64,000 bases of DNA from Cololabis saira (GCF_033807715.1 NC_084590.1:36669505-36733504); one strand, 5' to 3'. Positions 46,028 to 59,396 are shown, counted from the stretch's first letter. The notes: generated by a model not told the origin, from the sequence alone. Made by a program: numbers and translations.

Positions 46028-46030
46028 TAT
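45897..46030. repeat. Compound microsatellite (CA)n(CATA)n(TA)n(CA)n
   Basis: Four simple-repeat blocks in series. Confidence 0.97.
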
Positions 46031-46554
46031 AATGTATATGTATATAAATGTGTATAAAAAAAATCAGTTTCGCGACCAAGCACAAAATAATGCTGTTACC
46101 GTAATTCACCAGAAGAGGGCGACAGTGTTCAGTCTTTCCAATCAACACAATCTTGCTTGATTTATTAGATAATTACAAGGTGAGAATTAATTTAGTTGTG
46201 TTAAAAGGAACAGCAGGAAAAGCATTAAACCAAGAACATATAATAATCTGAAAATGATACAAAACGAGTTGAGAACAAATGCCTTGAGAAGCAGAACAGT
46301 GCTTATTTGAAGCAAAGAAAATTGTTTAAAAAAAATAATACTATGAATTTATTGTAGCAGTGATTTCAAAGTGGTGAAAATCAGAAAAGGTTTGAGGAAG
46401 AAAAAGAGAGAAAAGATGATTTAATCATATCAGATTAAAATTGTTTTAAAGGGAAGATAATTTAATATGGATAGAACGCAAAATAGTGACCAATTGTCAC
46501 TGAATATATAAAGATGAGAAGCCAGAGTATGTCACTTTGAGCCAGATCGAATCA

Positions 46555-46700
46555 AATAAAATCAAATAAAACTTTATTTGTTTAGCACTTTTCATACAAA
46601 ATAAAAAATGCAACACAAAGCGCTTTACATAAAACATCATTCAAGATTCCAGATTCTTTATTGTCATTGTTCATTGTTTCATAACAACGAAATTCTAGGC
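46555..46700. repeat. Retroelement tail fragments
   Basis: 46565-46630 holds ACTTTATTTGTTTAGCACTTTT and AAAGCGCTTTACAT, a common fish LINE/SINE end on the - strand. 46650-46700 holds TTTATTGTCATTG, another. There is no gene. Confidence 0.6.
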
Positions 46701-47075
46701 AGCATTGATCCTTTATCTGTGTAGTAATTAAAGATATGTGTTCAAGTCTGCAAGAAGTGCATACAATCATTAATTCAACTATCTTCCTTGTGATTCTGTT
46801 CATTACTTGGAAATAAATTCCTTATTTTCAAAATCAGTTTCATCCACAAGGTTATTAGTAGTATTCATCTTGCAAGGATAGCTGCTTAGATTATAGTGGA
46901 CATGCTGAGGAAAATATAGCTAGGCCCCGGTATTTTATTTTATTTTAGGCAGCTAAAAGTGCCAGTCTACACCAGCAGATGGTAGTAGTGCCACAAAAAG
47001 AAAACCTGTATCGATCATGAGTCGGAACAGGAACGTTTGTTGAACGACACGAACATTTTGTCGTGACGGACCAAT

Positions 47076-49659
47076 ATGGCCGCGCTCCGGAGGGCTCTAG
47101 CGCGCCTCAGTTTCCTCAGGTATGATGTAAACAAAGCTGCGATGTTCCCCGAATATTGCTGTTATATGCGTAAAGAATGGTTTGACAAGTGTATCTTTAA
47201 AGCTGAAATACATAAACTTGGGAAATAATTGAATAAAATGAGTGAAAATAGCATAACAAGCTATAGCCCTCGGGAAGTTGGTACAGCGCACTGTTTTGTT
47301 TTTGTGTAACTGTGTTTTGGGAGAAAAAATAAAAAATAAACAGAATGTGTTAAACATAATTTCATGTATTTTATGTCGATGCTTCATAAGCTTACATTGC
47401 CGTTTTAAACTTATTTATATATCTTGTTTTAGGAGCTCTGCTCGTGTTTTGTTGACTGGCAGAAAAACTGACCTTTGTAAACCGAGCAAATGGACACGAG
47501 TTCCGTTCTCGAGTGCAGCGTCCTTGGCCGTCGGGGGTTTGGTCAGCCTCTGTGCTGTTCCCTTTAAACAGGTGGGTTTGACCATAGACATATATACGTA
47601 GACGCCCCATCAGCGCTGAGACGTACGTCAACGACACCGCCATGTTGGATGTGGCAAGACTGCGCTGTAAACTAATACAAGTAAATTTTCTGAGATGGCA
47701 AAAATAAGAACTTGATCCCACATAGGAGTAATTCATGTTATATCAGTTATAGAGAACAAGGTAGTGCCGAAAAACAATATATATATCCCCTCACAAAAAT
47801 AAGAAAAATAGAGAAACATATTTTCTCATCAACAAAACAAATTTAAAATTTTTCAAATAACAAAATAACATTTTTGAACCATTTTTCAGACAATAAAATA
47901 ACTGAAAAAATCTGAAAAATGGTTCAAATATGTTATTTTGTTACTTGAAAAATGTTAAATATGTTTATGTAAAATATGCTTTGTTGATGAGAAAATATGT
48001 TTCTCTATTTTTCTTATTTCTGTGAGGGGGGATATATATTGTTTTTCGGCACTACCTTGTTCTCTATAGCTGATATAACATGAATTACTCCTATGTGGGA
48101 TCAATAAAGTTCTTATTTTTGCCATCTGAGAAAATTAAATATATTATATTTGGTGCCTAACCGTTTCCCAAGTATATTAGTGCGTGTGTGAATTAATAAA
48201 TGAGAGGTAAAAAGTAAATTTCTTTGTAGAAATGCGCTTTATGAAAATAAGTCCATTTACTTGTATTAGTTTCCAGCGCAGTCTTGCCACATCCAATATG
48301 GCGGTGTCGTTGACGTATTGCAGCAGCGGGCAAGAACACTCGATGCTGCGTCTACGTATATATGTCTATGGGTTTGTCTGGAGCAGATAAACCTTATTTA
48401 AACATGCAACATCTGTGTAAGCCTTCCAGTATCTACCCCGTGTGTCCCTGTTGCAGGTGGAACCCCTCTCCCACGACTCCCTGATCAGAAGAGCAGCCTC
48501 TCTGGTAACAGATAGTTCAAGCACTTTTCTCTCGCAGACCACCTTGGCTCTCATTGATGCCATTACAGAGTACTCAAAGGTATGTCTTGGTCTTCTGGTA
48601 CCTAAATGTTAGGACTTACAAAAAAAAATGCTTGAAGTCAACTTCACCTTTACATATAAAGTACATTTCCTCTGTAGATAACTTAATTATTAAAATCATT
48701 AAATTTGCATGACATGATGCTCTGATAGCTATCAGAGACGTACAACTAAAGAAAACATTCCACTTTCCCTGCTTAATCAGTCTTTTCTTATATATAAAAG
48801 TAAACCGTGTATATCCTTCCTGCATTTGAAAACAGGCTGTGCACACACTCATTGCCCTTCAAAAACGATATTTGGACTCACTGGGAAAACTGACTCAAGC
48901 AGCAGAGGATTCAATCTGGCAAGTGATCATCACCCAGCGTGCAAAGGTCAGTCCATGTGTTCGTTTCACATTAAAAAGGGCAAAGCTTTCAGTTTTTCTT
49001 ATTTCATTACAAATATGGCTCCTTAATCCTACAATCCTTGACAGGTTAATGACATACAGGATGAATGCAAGCGACTGGAGTTGATGTGGGTCGCAGCAGT
49101 GAGTCTGTGCGAAACGGCGGCTGAAGCTGCGTATGTATCAGGTGTGTAACAGATGTTTCTCCTCACTCAGAAATATGTGGCTTTGTGTGGGGTTGGCAGG
49201 GATGTGGTAGTTGAAGTGTTGAGCCAGAGCTTCTGAGGCCTTTTCGAATGATGAATAAAATTGTGGGACTGGGGGTCACCTCGTGGCCTGTTCCTGTTTT
49301 ATCTGTTCTCAGTGTTGCACTTCAGACAGCGGATGGATCATTTACTGCCACTCTGCAGGCCTTAAACAGAGTGGAGATGATTGACAAGAGTCCCCGCTTA
49401 ATGACCGAATGTTATGTCTGAAGTTTAGCCTTTGAACTTTGCATTTCTAGGAGCTGATCACGCGTCCGTCGTGTTAAGGACAAACATCCAGGTGGCTCAG
49501 TCGCAGATGGAGGAGACCCGAAAACTCTCCATGGACGCAGATAAGAAACTGTCTGAAACTAAAGTGATGGAGGTTGAAAGGATGTCTCAGCATGCTGCCT
49601 CATTAGAAAGCGGGAATGACGAGGAAGAAATCCCTGAAGCTTATCTCAGAGAGGACTGA
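47076..49659 (+). CDS. diablo: DIABLO/Smac, mitochondrial pro-apoptotic IAP-binding protein
   Basis: There are six coding exons: 47076-47119, 47433-47571, 48457-48579, 48836-48946, 49045-49141 and 49451-49659, joined by five GT-AG introns, giving 240 codons (human 239). The N-terminus is an Arg-rich mitochondrial presequence ([15 protein letters not shown]). Residues 56-59 are AVPF (47554-47565), the motif exposed after import that binds BIR domains of IAPs and frees caspases; human has AVPI at the same place. The helical bundle follows ([29 protein letters not shown]), and the end is AYLRED as in mammals. The start is the first ATG, within a CpG-rich stretch. No stop or missing exon is seen. 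The neighbours are repeats only. Confidence 0.97.
47582..48371. mobile_element. Long hairpin MITE in DIABLO intron 2, about 790 bp
   Basis: CCATAGACATATATACGTAGACGC at the left (shown to 20 as CCATAGACATATATACGTAG) has its complement at the right. The arms of about 300 bp are closely complementary almost to the centre near 47890, apart from about 115 extra bases in the right arm (48140-48255). GTTTG follows the right end and precedes the left end. Superfamily unknown. It starts 10 bases after the splice donor. Confidence 0.82.
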
Positions 49660-49759
49660 AAGTGGGTGGAATAACATCTCTGCAGCATCTTCATTCCTTG
49701 GTGTGATGTGTTTGACTCTTTCGTAACCAAATTTGTTTCTTTTGCATCTATGTCCTACA

Positions 49760-49765
49760 AATAAA
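49760..49765 (+). terminator. DIABLO polyadenylation signal
   Basis: AATAAA lies about 100 bases after the stop, with a second overlapping AATAAA. A short 3' UTR is implied. Confidence 0.75.
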
Positions 49766-49779
49766 ATAAAAGCAGCATC

Positions 49780-52700
49780 ATAATTCAGAACCTCCTTTGA
49801 TGGGTTTGGACTTGTGATCAAATAGAAAACTGTTTCGGCGCTTTCAAAAGCAACAGGTTTATGGATCATGTTTTGGTGTATGTCATCGTAATAAATACAA
49901 TCGAAAGAACTGCTTAATGTTTTATATTAATTTATTGTAATAGATTCACATTTCTAGTGTTTTAAATTAAAATATTTTAAAAATTACATTATAGTACATT
50001 TAGTTTTGTGTGCTTAGGGCTTGCACTTGTTATATCTTGTTGCACTAAATAAGAGGGATATTTAAATTGTACTTAAAATAGAATCAAGTCAGTGTGTCTT
50101 AAATTGTTGCTAAAACATGAGATCTGGAAACCATTGCTTTTCACATTTAGTCAGGTTTTAATTTAAATCATGAACTGATGTTTTACATTGTTTCTATGTG
50201 AGCATCTTGGATATAGTCTGGTTGCTCTAACAGTCAGAGAAACTTCAGAAAGAGTACATTTGATCACACTATTAATAGTAGCAGGAATGTGCTTATTTTT
50301 CTTATTTGAAATAGAGCTGAAGCTAAAACTTGTCCTCCCATTGGGGTAACTGTATATGTAAAGCCTTTTGCTAAATGTTCACTTGTGCACCTCTACAGGT
50401 AAGCCAATGGGACTGGCCAGGTCTGAAAACGTGTAAGGGAATGTTCACCCATCCAGCCTTCCTGCAATTGTTTCCACCCAACTGTAGCTTCAAATAATGC
50501 TGCTTTTGCTCGGCTTCAGAAGTAACAACTATTTTGCTTTTATTTTTCACAACAAATTATCCACATAAGCTATAGTTCTGTGTTGTGTGGTTATGTGAGC
50601 ACTCTTTAGCTCCTCCACCTCTGACTGAGACTATTCCGTACTATGTGTGTATTCCAAGATATCTTTTACAATATCATCTATTTGTTTGTTGCTAGAATCC
50701 ATGACAACTGTAAAGAAGGTCTTCTAGTTCTTTTCCTGGAGATCCAGCATATCCTTGTAAAAGAGCTTTTGCCGGTCAAGTAGCTCCTTTAGGGTGTTCA
50801 TAGAGACATACTCCTCATCCATGCTAGTTTTAGGCTCCTCATTTCGTTCCCATCTTCGTTTTTCATGAGGCATGGTTGGAGAGGAAGGTGATAAGTGGTT
50901 GTAGGGGCCTGGTCTTGGCTAGCAGCCACTGGGCTGATAGTTATCTGACTGCTTAGATCACTTCAATTCACTATGTTATCCGTTTTAAGTGTTGTATTTG
51001 AAATGGTCTCTTTTGTGGAACAAGTAAACAATTATGAGCATAAGTAGCAACAGTTAAGTGATAAAATATTCAGGATTACCAAGATTTCAACCAGATTTCA
51101 AGAGTGAGAACTTCCTCAGCGACTTCTTTCCTCCTAAGACCTGCACTTCAGAACTGGGCAGATAGGATAGTTCCTAATGTTGATCTTTAAAAAAAAAATT
51201 AAACAAAGACACAAATAGGACCAACAGTGTCATAGAGCGTATACGGACAAAGGAAAAAATGTTATTATTAATAAATGATTTTGACTCAATTGTAATGAAC
51301 TGGCTGGTCATTGCCATTAGGTCTCCATCTGTGGTGCCGTGTTTTAACAAGCTGGGCAGTTGTTGGGTGGATGAGTAGCAGTGAAACGGTGCGTAAAAGA
51401 GGGATCAGTACCAACTGTCCATGACTGAACCTCTGATGAAGAAAATATTAAGTGTTTGACAGTAAAACTGCCAATCTCACACGTTAAAGGAGATGTATTA
51501 TGACCCGACCCCCCCCCCATTTTTTGGTTAAAATAACAGAGTTGCAATACAAAAGCTCCCTTCTATCCACTTTATGCTGATCTCTAAAGATTTCATACAC
51601 GTCTGTCTCTCTGCCACACTTTCCAACAGTTGGTTGACTTATTTTATTAACGCTTTTTATTTATTTACAATTATTTATTCACAATTTATACAAATATAAT
51701 TGTCCATGGGGATTAGTAACATTTTATTTAATTCAGTTCAGTTTTTAACTATGTTTGTACAACTCTTATTATAGCAGCTGATATTTTTTCTTAACCGGCG
51801 GAGTCAGCTTTTAAAACCTTTGTAAAACTTCTCAAAATGTGTGGTAATTTGTGAAAAATGTTTCCTTTAAGGTCTGACACCTTGAAAGGTCATACCTTTA
51901 GGAGACCGAAAGCATTTCCATGGTGCTGCGTGAAACAAAAATGATGAAAATATGAAGTTTCGTGTTTATTTTATGCCTTTTTAGATATCACGTTATTTTC
52001 TGTTCAAGTATTCCCATAAACAGAAACTTTGACCATACTTGCATGACAGTGCTCCTTGGCTTTTTTTGGTTTTTGTATTCACTCAGCGACTACACCTTCA
52101 CTGCAGATTAGCCGTATCCTCACTCTCCCCGGTGGCGCTTTCAGGCCTGTCGTCACTTCATCTACAGAAAGCATCTTTCCACACTGACTCGGAGCAGGAA
52201 ACGAGGCGGCGTGCCTCTGGGCAACATTAAGGCCTGGACGAGCTGTTACACTTTTATGATCCGCTTTTAAAATGGGAAGAACTTCATACTTGCACGTTTT
52301 TCTTTCCAGTCTACGTTGCGCTCGGGCTGAGAGGTGAGCGCCCGGTCACCCCTGAAAAATAAATTGCACGCAGACGCACCACACTTGCCTGGTGAGAGTT
52401 TTGTCTGGCCTTTACTCGAGAACAACTTTCTAAAGTAAACTTTTAATTCATAAGCTTAAATTCATGTGAAATAGTTGCTCTGCCAACGTTTGAATCAAAT
52501 TCTCCTCCTCTAAGACTCGGCTTTTGCCATCAAGCCTTACTCCAGCAGATGGCGATCTAAATCCATTGGCATAAGCTACTTGTGCAGTTTCCTGGCAGTA
52601 TTTTCTCAAAGGGAGATAAAAATAACATATTACTTTAATTCCATTAGTTCTGTATTATTAGAAAAGGTTTTAAATGTGAGTAAGTAATTAATATAAGACA

Positions 52701-55330
52701 CCTCATGTGACTCTACTGCATCCCACGGTACAAATATCTACACCTGCCTCTCTAATGCAGCAAGGGCTGTACAGTAAAGAACTCAAATTAGTCTGCACTA
52801 AAAAGACACTAAAATGATTTCCGTGACTCCTCTTTCCAATAGATATGCATGTCTTAATAACAGAATTAATGTTGTGGAAACTTGCGGTCCTAAAAATAAT
52901 GCTTAATCTAATAGCATATCCTTCCGTAATATGAATATGTCTTAACTGACCTCACATATACCTTCTAAAGGTCAGCGTGCACCACAAGAGGGTCATTTGA
53001 GAGCCAGCTCGTTATGGGGGATGACTTACGTGGAGCTGCAAGCACAAGTGTGTAGCGTCAGCAGCGAGGTGACCTCTCTCTTGTCTAGTTGGCCGACTTT
53101 GGCAGGGGATGGGACTGTGAGTGTGGCTACAATGGGGGAGGGACGGGAGAGGGGAGGGTTCTGAGGTGTGCAAGGACAGGCTCACCAATGCGACTAGTGA
53201 GGAATGTTGTGTTTAACAAAGGCTGTTTTCACAGGCTGTAAAACCAAATGTCCCAGACAGCCTGTGTGGATGTGCAAGCACTGGTCACAGGGGAGGTGGT
53301 GCCAGTGCAGCCGCGCCGTCGAGGATCATTTTTTTTGCGACACAAAACCTCAAATGAGGTAACCACAATTATAAAGGTCATGTACCACAAATGCGTGTAG
53401 AGTATTTAGTGCCACCAAGGGGATTTGAGCATTCATGCAGCATTATGTATTTATGTCAGTGGTGTGAAATAAGGCTTCCTAAAACAGTTTCACCCCAACT
53501 GGTGATGCTTTTAGCACATTAAATGTTTGAAGGGGGAAAATGAGATTTGAATAATGTTCTTATAAAGCAACCACCCTCCCCCAGCGCACCAACTTTACAG
53601 TTCCAATGTAAAGTGAACCAAAGGGACGATTGATTGGTGAAAAGGGCAGCACTTTCACCGGGGGACATATAGCTCTTTGAGGATATAAATAATACACCAG
53701 AGGGTATAAAAGCGGAGGGCATAGTGTGATGACACATCATGGGTCATTTTTTAATCACAGTAAAGCTGAGCCACAGCACCGGATGAGGGAGACTCCTTCC
53801 AGAGTCCACGTATCCGTATGAGGACTCAGGGCAAAGACAGGACAGGACGTCACTGCAGGATGAAACTGGTGGCTCAACGTGAGGGAGCCACATTGGAACA
53901 AGCATTTTTGCTTATCTCCAGAGAATAAATATGATGTCCGCTAAAAACTGCTGAGGGAGCGAGTTTATCAGTTCAGGCTTCACTGCATGATAATAACACT
54001 GCTGCACGCCGCGCTGGATTCCTGAATGAGTAAAAGCTGTAATTATCTCAAAGAAAAGAACAATGCAAGTGTTTCATTACCACTTTGTCTTAGGACATAC
54101 AGTGTCTGCATGGAAGCTCTTGAGAGCACACATTTTCAGCGCTTTACTGGCATGTGATTGCTTTGTCTTTCACTAGATGATCTCCTGGGGTTTACATTAA
54201 CTTTCACATTCACTTCCTTGTTTTCCCTGCAGTTTTAAGAATCTGATGCTGATCACACATCTTTTTTTTAAACACGTGCCTCACTAAAGCAACTGTAACT
54301 GTCAGCTTCCCATTACTGTTAAATTTGACAAAAGTGTTTTTACTCTGTGCCTTTTGATTTAACAGTGATGCAAATACTTTTGTTGATCTGAATTTATTGG
54401 CTCGATTGGATCGAATGTAAATTTCAATGTGCCACAGTATTCCAAGAGCCGTCACAAATGTGTAAAGTGAAAGCAGATCGCATATCAGCTAACGATTTAA
54501 AACCAGGATATTGAGATGTGATCTATAAAAAGCCTGTGCTTGGTGGACAGAAGGACTGCAGGGTAATCAGCAGGTTTCTGGTCTGATCCTCACAAAAGCC
54601 ATAGGAACTGCCAAACCAGATAAAGGTTTGGTGTCTTCTTAAACGGATGCCCCCCTTTTTATTTAGTTTGTTCAGTCATTGCTGCAAGGGCGATAATGAT
54701 GCTGAAAAAGTAAATGGTGGTTTGAACAATGAAGGGTTTCACAGTAGTTTTTTCGTGGCTGTAATGCCTAGTTTCACTAATGTGTCTTTGGAACAGGGGA
54801 TTTCCCGCCAGTGCAAACACAATTTCATTTTTATTTCATTGTTATAGAGACAAAATCTGGTTTCTATATGTATAATGTGTAAAAGTTACTTTGAAATGAG
54901 TCAACTGAAGGCATAGTTAAGGATTATGTGAACGGTTTCCAAAAGAAAAAGGACAAATGACCAAATGCTCACCTTGCAGAATTTTTTGATTCATAATAAT
55001 GTCCAGTATTATGAAAAAAAGTTCAAGCTTGGGTGTTTATGGTTTCATCAGAAAGGCATCTGATCAGCCCTGTATTCATTCTGTGGCTTTGCAAAGAATA
55101 TCTTGTGTAACAACAAGAACAAAACGTCCAGTATCAGATGATATATCCCCCACAGAGTCCTAATCTCCCAGGAGTTGCTGTGGAATTACTTGAAAAGGTA
55201 AAAAAAAAAAGAACAAAACACTGAAACACTATAAATCCACAATAGAACTGTGACTAGTTCTTCAAGTACTTTGAACAGGTGGTTTATTTGTTAGGTCGCC
55301 TACATGGCAGTCAAGGGCTGGTAATAGGAA
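49780..55330. other. Intergenic sequence without supported genes
   Basis: This is mostly unique AT-rich sequence. The only recognisable piece is the LINE ORF1 fragment at 50645-50873. Short frames here show no domain. Confidence 0.5.
50645..50873 (-). pseudogene. L1-like LINE ORF1 fragment
   Basis: On the - strand the frame from the ATG at 50873 reads LKELLDRQKLFYKDML, stops at 50724, and the similarity goes on with MDSSNKQIDDIVKDI. This pattern is the coiled-coil-like part of ORF1 in fish L1/Tx1 elements. Known from memory of the family only. Confidence 0.5.
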
Positions 55331-55369
55331 CAATATAGTGCAATCATATTTACAGAGCAGTAATATGAC

Positions 55370-55680
55370 AAAGACAAAACGGATGTTTTCACCCATCTTC
55401 TATACCTGCTTAATCCTGTACAGGTCACGGGGGTCTGCTGGAGCCTATCCCAGCTTATTACTGGTGAAAGTCAGGTGTACACCCTGGACAAACACACGCA
55501 CACTTACGAGCAATTTAGAATCATCAGTCAACCTAACATACATGTGCACTGTGAGAGGAAGCTGTACCCAGAGAAAACCCATGCAAGCCCGAAGAGGACA
55601 TGCAAAGTTCAGAAAGGCTCCTGCCAGGCCAGGTGAACCAGAAAACTTCTTGCTGTGACACCACCAAGCTGCCCTGTAAT
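55370..55680 (+). repeat. Fish interspersed repeat (retroelement 3' region)
   Basis: It carries GGAGCCTATCCCAGC, GTACACCCTGGAC, CAATTTAGAATCATC and GAGGAAGC in the order of a very common fish repeat. Confidence 0.75.
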
Positions 55681-57369
55681 TTTTTTTCAGTTTGAATTTA
55701 AAACTGGCTAAGTCAGGGTTCATATTAATCAACCCGTCTCTCGAATGTAGATTAGCCAATGACTGTGGGTATTAGCTGCCCAGGGGCTAGAACTGGGACA
55801 TCTGTAGCTTTGCGCTCCATAAAAGAAACATTGGAAGATCATGAACTTCCATCTGTTTTATGCCTTCATGAAAAAAGATGGTACAACAATGTGCATGTGG
55901 TACTTGTAATACTGATTCCATGTATTTCAAGAGAATGGGTAATGTAGTTAATTTTATCCTATTTCATAAATCCCGACAAAAACAGGCCTAAATCTCCGCT
56001 TAAGATTTAGCTGCCAACTTAATGTCCAGGAGATCAACAAGGATGTCTGTTTTTTTTTCTAGGATGAATCAAAGAAGCAATACTTTTAACTCTATGAACA
56101 TTACCAAATTGTATTTAATCATTGAGTGCGAGGTAATTAACAGTATTGTATCATATATTTATAACTACAGCTCTAGTTCTAGGTAGCTAATATCTGAAGA
56201 AATATAGTGCTATAACTTCAGAACTTCTACTAGTTTTACAGCACTAGAGCTGAATTTCTATAGTGTAGTAGATCTAAAGTTATGCCATTCGAAATTGAAC
56301 TACTTGAAGGTAAATGTATTAAATCTTAGCAGCGGTTGATCCAGGATATTGACATCTGCATTCCTGATGACAGTAAGATGAGACTTCACCTGCTTGTACT
56401 GCCATCTACAAACCCTCACTTCCAGTTTAACCTTATTATCAATCTTATATATTTTACTTTGTAAATATTCCTCTAAAGCATATGTTAGTACCATTTGACT
56501 GCTCCTCAATGAAATGTGGTAATTTTCTGTTGAATTGCATCAAAAACATCTTGGGACGAGGTTTTTGCACAGTTGCCATTATAAAACTAAACAATTCTGA
56601 TAGCTTGTCCAAATTAGCAACAAAAAACAAAAGTGGGGGCAGGACCTACCAATAGGTCATTTGGATAATAACGAAATGCATTTTCATCCTGTGCAAAAAA
56701 AAGAGATAAAAAAAAAAGTTGGTCTGTAAAAGGGGCAATGTTTTGTCTTATATCTTGCATTTCAGTTTCTATGTATAACTTTGTGTAACTTTGGGCTGTC
56801 ACATATGAGAGATAACCATCATGAAGGAATCATAGAAATAAAATTCACCCAAATCAGTTGTCCCAATGTGAGCAGTTTGACAACATACTCTTGCGACCAA
56901 AACCTGCTCGATATCATTTTCTGACCATGTCAGATGTCTTATGACTCAATCTACTGACTAGCCAAAGTTGAAAGGCAACTTTTGGAAATTGTGTACCCAC
57001 AATCTCCACAGCATAACGTACGGTCCACGTAGGAGTTGGAGCCCACTAAGTGTTGTTGTATTTTGATATTTAACCAGTTTGTCTATATCCTTCTCAGGAC
57101 TGTCTTCCTGCCAGCTTGATATGTCATGTTTATATTGACATAATCTAGCATTGGTTGGTCGCCAAAATAGACCTGAAACACATTTTTAGTGGAGCAGTGC
57201 AAACGGTTGCACCACTCTCATCGACTTGAATGGCACCGACTGTGACTGGCTCAGCTGTGCTGTTCTGCTCACATTTCACAACCAGCGTGACACAAGCTTT
57301 AAGACCACAAATGTAGTGAGGTGTATGATCAGAGTGGGTACAGTTATACTTGGGGCGGGGGGGCCTAAA
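55681..57369. other. Unassigned AT-rich sequence
   Basis: I see no supported gene or element. Confidence 0.5.
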
Positions 57370-57670
57370 ACCCAGACATGCATAGAAGCTAGAACCACCA
57401 CTGTGACAATATTATGACATTACACCACTCTATATGCACTGTAGACACTTTATGCCATTTGTTTACACTCCCAAGTCATATGCACTGAATATTTGCACTA
57501 GTTTAGCAACCTCAGATAGGTTGTTTCTATCTCTGCATTATTTAATTTATAATCTGTATATACTGTATTTACTATAATACTTTCTGTTGCACTTCTGATT
57601 GGATGCCAAACTGCATTTCGTTGCCCTGTACTTGTGTACATGTGTAATGACAATAAAGTTGAATCTAATC
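57370..57670 (+). mobile_element. LINE 3' tail
   Basis: It ends CATTTCGTTGCCCTGTACTT, AATGACAATAAAGTTG and (AATCT)n, a typical fish LINE end. No coding part is left. Confidence 0.7.
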
Positions 57671-57754
57671 TAATCTTATCAAATTTTACAACAACTTCCA
57701 CTGACAAATGTCTTTTTGTTGACTATTTTGTTCTATTAATAAAATTTTGCAAAG

Positions 57755-59115
57755 TGACCTGTCAAGTCTCCTGTTTTGGCCGGGAAACTACCGTATTTTA
57801 CCCTTCTTTCCCGCCGTACTCCCTGTATTAGTATTTTCCCCCTAAATGTCCCGTTTTACAATATAATCATTTTAAAAAAGCATTCCTGTGTCTCTCCAAA
57901 CTGAATTGTCACTAACCTCGCGAGAACTGCCACTTGCTTTAGCCTGGTTGTCGCGAGGTTAGTGGCAACAACGGGAACAAACTCGGAACAACAAATCAGA
58001 GATGAATGGATGTAATGAGAGAGAAAGCATTTCTGCCAAAAAAGCGAAGACTTTGTTTATATATCTCAAAAAATGGGATACCAAATGTACTTCCCTAAAG
58101 AGGAGCAGATGGGGCCAGAGAGCCACATGAGTTAAAATGACAAATTAAAAGAAAATGTTTCACTTGAAGACAATCAACGTGTATATAAACTGAAAATATT
58201 TAAATAAATAAATGTGCTTTAATTCCCTTTTGTGTTTTCATTTAGGCTCTATTATAGGAATAAGAATGTCTACAGCATTTCACTAGGGGGAGTGGCAGCC
58301 TAGTGGTTACAGAAGTGGACTGGAGTCTGGAGGACCCAGGTTCAACCAAGGTGAACCACTCTGGGCCCCTGAGCAAGGCCCTCAACTTCAACCGCTCCCC
58401 AGGCACTGTCCAAATACCAGCCCACTGTTCTCTAGTCTAATTAGTGATGGGTTAAAAGCAGAGGATACATTTCAGTGTGTTTCCATGTATACTGACAAAT
58501 AAAAGTGTTTACTATTATATTATTTCAGTGTCAACAAAGGTAGGCCTATCAGATTCATACCTGTCAAGTTCCCGTTTTGGCCAAAAAACTACCACATTTT
58601 ACCCTATTTTCGGTTGTCCTCTCGTATTAGTATTTCCCTGTAGATTTCCCTTTTTATAATACAATAATATTTAAAACAGCAAACTGAATTGTCACTAATC
58701 TCGCGATAACTGCCCCTTGCTGTAGCCTGAGTGCCAGTTCTCGCGAGGTTAGTGTCGACAACTGGAATACATTCGGAAAAACATATCAGACATGGATGTA
58801 ACCAGAGAGAAGGCATTTCTGCCCCAAAAAATGAAAAGACTTAGTGTAAATATCTCTAAAATTGGGAAACCGAATTTACTTTCCTAAAGATGAGCAGGAC
58901 AGAAACATGCGTCTGTGTCATCAATCAGTGAATGCTAGAGAGCCACATGAGTGAAAATGACAAACTAAAAGAAAATGTAAATGTTTCACTTGAAAATGTG
59001 TTTATAATGTGTATATAAACTGAAAATATTTAAAAATAAATAAATGTGCTTTAATTCCCCTTTGTGTTTTCATTTAGGTTCTGTTATAGGAACAACATAC
59101 ATAGGATGTACACAG
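57755..59115. repeat. Two diverged tandem copies of a hAT-like N-terminal segment
   Basis: 57755-58285 and 58556-59115 match over about 550 bases. Each starts with CCTGTCAAGT and a TTTTGGCC run, carries a hairpin around CTCGCGAG, then a reading KAFLP(K/Q)K and a splice-like AAATAAATGTGCTTT part. The segment resembles the start of a hAT transposon gene. The SINE at 58281-58510 lies between them. Confidence 0.65.
58281..58510 (+). mobile_element. tRNA-derived SINE
   Basis: A box TGGCAGCCTAGTGG and B box GGTTCAACC are spaced as in a tRNA promoter. The body has CCTGAGCAAGGCCCT and GATGGGTTAAAAGCAGAGG, and the tail ends AATAAAAG. ATTTCA flanks it, and the second copy of the host repeat (near 59120) shows the empty site. 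Confidence 0.85.
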
Positions 59116-59299
59116 CATTTCAGTCAACAAAAGGTCAACAAAGGTCGTCCTATCAGGCTAAAAGCACATAATTTTAGTTTGTTATTCTCATTATTCTCTC
59201 ATTCATTCATTTATTTTAATAGTGTATATATATTTATGTTTCCTGTTTCTTATTTTGTTGTTTACATAGACTTTGTTTACATAGTCTTTACACGTGTGC

Positions 59300-59396
59300 A
59301 CTTTTATGGAGCTGCTGCCTAATCTCATTGTACCATTATAATGATAATAAAGGCTTTCTATTCTATTGTATTCTATTGTATTCTATTCTATTCTTT
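59300..59396 (+). repeat. LINE tail and (TTCTA)n
   Basis: ATAATAAAGGC followed by pentanucleotide repeats TTCTA/TTGTA, a retroelement terminus. Confidence 0.75.

Noticed and set aside
55338..55759. Frames of about 105 codons on both strands
   Set aside because: They lie in a common fish interspersed repeat and show no protein domain.
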